DNA of 9,050 nucleotides, taken from assembly GCA_947374315.1 (NCBI GenBank), contig CANCBK010000068.1:1-9050 (forward strand). The letters are read 5' to 3'. The position numbers and the translations under genes are program-made. Below are positions 6,556-9,050 of the stretch, in pieces. This DNA comes from Burkholderiaceae bacterium. Lineage in GTDB: Bacteria; Pseudomonadota; Gammaproteobacteria; Burkholderiales; Burkholderiaceae. Positions within the stretch are counted from its first letter, which is position 1, and the number at the start of each line of letters is the position of its first letter. Under the pieces are notes generated by a model. It was not told the DNA's origin and did no database searches. It saw only the letters and a list, made by a program, of their open reading frames with translations.

Positions 6556-7715
6556 TGTTGGCGCAATGGCTACAAGATGATGTTCGATTCTTCCGAGTCT
6601 TTAACTACATCACGTTCAGGGCTGTGATGGCAACCGTAACCGCTCTCCTGATTGGTTTGGCTGCCGGCCCCTGGGTAATTCAAAAGTTAACTACCTTGAA
6701 GATGGGTCAAGCTGTTCGTACGGATGGCCCACAAACCCATTTAATAAAAACTGGCACGCCAACGATGGGCGGCGTCCTCATTCTTTTGGGTATTTTTATC
6801 TCCTGCATGCTGTGGGCCGATTTGAGCAATCGATTTATTTGGATTGTGATGATTGTGACCTTTGGTTTTGGTTTGGTGGGCTGGGTGGATGATTACCGTA
6901 AAGTAGCACGCAAAGATCCTAAGGGAATGGCCTCAAGAGAGAAGTTCTTTTGGCAAACCATGATTGGTTTATTCGCTGCTATTTACTTAGCCTTCTCTGT
7001 GTCTGAAGTAAATAATCTCAAGGTATTGCAATTATTTTTTGAATGGCTAAAGAGTGGTTTCGCCTTGGATCTGCCAGCAAAGTCAAATTTACTAATTCCT
7101 TTTATGAAAGAAATCAGTTATCCACTAGGAGTGATGGGTTTCATCATTCTTAGCTACTTGGTAATTGTAGGTAGCAGTAACGCCGTAAATTTAACTGATG
7201 GTCTTGATGGTCTAGTGATCATGCCGGTGATTTTGGTGGGCGCGGCATTAGGCGCATTTGCTTATGTGATGGGTAATGCAATTTACGCAAAGTATTTACT
7301 GTTTCCTTACATACCCGGCGCTGGCGAGCTCATGATTTTCTGCGGTGCAATGGGTGGAGCTGGGTTGGCATTTCTTTGGTACAACACGCATCCCGCTCAA
7401 GTGTTTATGGGTGATGTTGGCGCTCTTGCGCTGGGTGGTGCGCTTGGCACTATCGCTGTCATTGTTCGTCAAGAGATTGTGCTCTTTGTGATGGGTGGAA
7501 TTTTTGTGGCAGAAACTCTTTCGGTAGTGCTACAAGTCTTTTGGTTCAAATTTACCAAGAAGCGTTTTGGCGAAGGCCGTCGCATTTTTAGAATGGCACC
7601 ACTGCATCATCATTTCGAATTAGGTGGTTGGCGTGAAACGCAAGTAGTAGTGCGTTTCTGGATCATCACTATTTTATTAGTCCTCATTGGCCTCTCCAGC
7701 CTGAAATTACGGTAA
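6546..7715 (+). CDS. mraY: Phospho-N-acetylmuramoyl-pentapeptide-transferase MraY
   Basis: An integral inner-membrane enzyme that transfers phospho-MurNAc-pentapeptide from UDP to undecaprenyl phosphate, making lipid I, the first membrane step of peptidoglycan synthesis. The 389 residues hold about ten hydrophobic helices. Catalytic and Mg-binding motifs are intact: D115-D116 in [15 protein letters not shown] (215-223), D290 in FMGDVG (equivalent to E. coli D267) and the HHHFE loop (354-358). TKTPTMGG-type residues appear as [10 protein letters not shown] (67-76). Compared with E. coli (360 residues) there are about 23 extra residues at about 150-180, between helices 4 and 5 on the predicted periplasmic side; a 389-residue MraY is, as I recall, usual in Burkholderia. 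The start overlaps murF by 10 nt with a strong ribosome site. murD follows after 10 nt. Confidence 0.97.
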   Translation: MLLMLAQWLQDDVRFFRVFNYITFRAVMATVTALLIGLAAGPWVIQKLTTLKMGQAVRTDGPQTHLIKTGTPTMGGVLILLGIFISCMLWADLSNRFIWIVMIVTFGFGLVGWVDDYRKVARKDPKGMASREKFFWQTMIGLFAAIYLAFSVSEVNNLKVLQLFFEWLKSGFALDLPAKSNLLIPFMKEISYPLGVMGFIILSYLVIVGSSNAVNLTDGLDGLVIMPVILVGAALGAFAYVMGNAIYAKYLLFPYIPGAGELMIFCGAMGGAGLAFLWYNTHPAQVFMGDVGALALGGALGTIAVIVRQEIVLFVMGGIFVAETLSVVLQVFWFKFTKKRFGEGRRIFRMAPLHHHFELGGWRETQVVVRFWIITILLVLIGLSSLKLR

Positions 7716-7725
7716 GCCAAAGAAT

Positions 7726-9050
7726 ATGCATAACTTAAACCAAGCCTTCGCTAATCCAGCACTTATTGCTGATGAAGCGTACCAAGCCCCTAAAAATATC
7801 CTCATCTTGGGGTTGGGTGAGTCTGGTTTTGCAATGGCTAAGTGGTGTTTGCGCAATGGGGCAAGTCTTCGCTTGGTAGATACACGCGATCGTGAAAAAC
7901 TCAATGAACAGCAAAAGGCTTGGTTGAGTGAATTGGAGTTTGCTGGACTCAAAGAAGTTCACTTTGGGTCTCTTGATGATGTCCAATTGAATCATGTTGA
8001 TGTCATTGGAATGAGCCCTGGTTTATCGCCATTACAAGAGCCAGTGAAATCATTCTTGGCGAAAGCAGAGGCATTGGGTATTGATATTTGGGGAGAGATC
8101 GAGTTCTTTGCCAGGGCTATTGCTGCACTAGATCGCATGGCGCAGGCAGATGGCCTGCAATATAAGCCTGCTGTATTGGCCGTCACTGGTACCAACGGCA
8201 AAACAACGACAACCGCCCTAACGGGACAGCTGTGTGAACGCGCAGGTAAGCGAGTGGCGGTGGCGGGGAATATTAGTCCTGCTGCGCTAGATAAATTGAT
8301 TTCTTGCTTGGATGAATCAGATCAAATCTCCGATATGCCTGAGATTTGGGTTTTGGAGTTGTCAAGCTTTCAATTAATGTATACAAGTACTTTTAATGCG
8401 ACAGCGGCGACAGTACTTAATATTACGCAGGATCATTTGGATTGGCATGGCGATATGCAGGCCTATGTTGATGCAAAGGCGAATATTTTTGGGCAAGACA
8501 CCATTTGCATTTTGAATCGAGATGATCCTCTAGTGATGGGCTTGCTCTCTGCTGAGCAAAAGGCAAACCAATTAGTTACTACTTTTGGCGCCAATCGCCC
8601 TGATGAGCAAGGTGCGTTTGGCATTGAGCACGATTTGCGTGCAGGCGGAATTGATTGGTTGGTATGGGCTGAGGTAGATGAGGATCTAGAGCCTCAACCG
8701 AAGCGCCGACGTAAGGTGGCTGTGGTTGAGGATGAGCCTTTAAGGTTAAAGCGCTTGATCCCAGCAGATGCTCTACGAATCCGCGGTCGCCATAACGCGC
8801 TGAATGCCTTGGCGGCATTAGCCTTAGCTAGAGCGGCTGGTTTGCCAATGAATGTATTACTGCATGGTTTGCGTGATTATCATGGCGAGCCTCATCGCGT
8901 TCAAAGCGTTGCCATCGTATCTAATGTCGAGTATGTAGATGACAGCAAGGGCACCAATGTAGGTGCAACTGTGGCCGCATTAAATGGTCTGAGCGCAAGT
9001 GAATCCGGCAAACGTATTTGGTTGATTGCTGGAGGCGAAGGCAAGGGTCA
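7726..9050 (+). CDS. murD: UDP-MurNAc-L-Ala:D-Glu ligase MurD, 3' end outside the window
   Basis: A cytoplasmic Mur ligase that adds D-glutamate to UDP-MurNAc-L-Ala with ATP. From ATG 7726 the frame stays open through 441 codons to the window edge, so only the C-terminal part is missing. Visible motifs: a Rossmann-like ILILGLGESGFAMAKW (25-40), MSPGLSP (95-101), the P-loop VTGTNGKTTT (153-162), GNISP (181-185), ELSSFQL (211-217) and NITQDHLDWHG (232-242). K251 in YVDAKANIF is the likely carbamylated lysine (E. coli K198). RGRHNALNALAALALA (353-368) and DDSKGTN (405-411) are in the C-terminal domain. The P-loop lies about 44 residues later than in E. coli, and a charged linker with KRRRK (326-330) adds more, so the whole protein should be near 500 residues, as in Burkholderia relatives. 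The ribosome site is weak (AAAG, 7719-7722). GTG or ATG alternatives nearby are not better supported. Confidence 0.96.
   Translation, partial: MHNLNQAFANPALIADEAYQAPKNILILGLGESGFAMAKWCLRNGASLRLVDTRDREKLNEQQKAWLSELEFAGLKEVHFGSLDDVQLNHVDVIGMSPGLSPLQEPVKSFLAKAEALGIDIWGEIEFFARAIAALDRMAQADGLQYKPAVLAVTGTNGKTTTTALTGQLCERAGKRVAVAGNISPAALDKLISCLDESDQISDMPEIWVLELSSFQLMYTSTFNATAATVLNITQDHLDWHGDMQAYVDAKANIFGQDTICILNRDDPLVMGLLSAEQKANQLVTTFGANRPDEQGAFGIEHDLRAGGIDWLVWAEVDEDLEPQPKRRRKVAVVEDEPLRLKRLIPADALRIRGRHNALNALAALALARAAGLPMNVLLHGLRDYHGEPHRVQSVAIVSNVEYVDDSKGTNVGATVAALNGLSASESGKRIWLIAGGEGKG

Noticed and set aside
3904..8217. Repeated DNA encoding TG(T/S)NGKT at about 3910, 5458 and 8185, considered as a dispersed repeat or recent duplication.
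   Set aside because: These are the P-loops of the three paralogous Mur ligases; the similarity is an ancient family motif and does not extend at the DNA level.
1312..8818. Several antisense open frames of 65-86 codons within ftsI, murE, murF, murD and the mraY/murD junction.
   Set aside because: They are short, lack ribosome sites and family signatures, and lie wholly or mostly opposite strongly conserved coding sequence.

Overview
This window is the front part of a bacterial division and cell wall (dcw) cluster. All genes lie on the + strand in the order mraZ, rsmH (mraW), ftsL, ftsI, murE, murF, mraY and murD, and murD runs off the right edge. The gene order, the protein sequences (389-residue MraY, enlarged MurD with a basic linker, MraZ beginning FQGASAL) and a moderate GC content judged by eye suggest a betaproteobacterium of the Burkholderiaceae, most like the low-GC genus Polynucleobacter. 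The genus is an inference from memory of these families and was not searched.

Layout. Positions 1-133 are non-coding and hold the control region: an inverted repeat (30-45), A-rich tracts, a sigma70-type promoter (-35 at 78-83, -10 at 101-106) and tandem 10-bp AAGTGKG-type repeats (103-132) that look like the MraZ autoregulatory operator. The repeats run from the -10 box to the start codon. From mraZ to mraY there is almost no untranslated DNA. There are 12 nt between mraZ and rsmH, then a TTGA overlap (rsmH/ftsL), three ATGA overlaps (ftsL/ftsI, ftsI/murE, murE/murF), a 10-nt overlap (murF/mraY) and a 10-nt gap before murD. I see no terminator, so this reads as one transcript with translational coupling.

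How the genes fit together. MurE, MurF and MurD are paralogous ATP-dependent Mur ligases that build the UDP-MurNAc-pentapeptide stem. MurD adds D-Glu, MurE adds meso-diaminopimelate (DNPR motif) and MurF adds D-Ala-D-Ala. MraY moves the product to undecaprenyl phosphate to make lipid I. FtsI (PBP3) cross-links septal peptidoglycan, and FtsL is its small divisome partner. MraZ is the transcriptional regulator of the cluster and RsmH methylates 16S rRNA. All catalytic motifs I looked for are intact and no frame is broken.

I found no mobile element, CRISPR array, RNA gene or previously undescribed system. The points worth a second look are in the control region (operator overlapping the ribosome binding site, and an unexplained palindrome with a third half-site at the -35), in start-codon choices (mraZ, ftsL, murE), and in lineage-type insertions in MraY and MurD.
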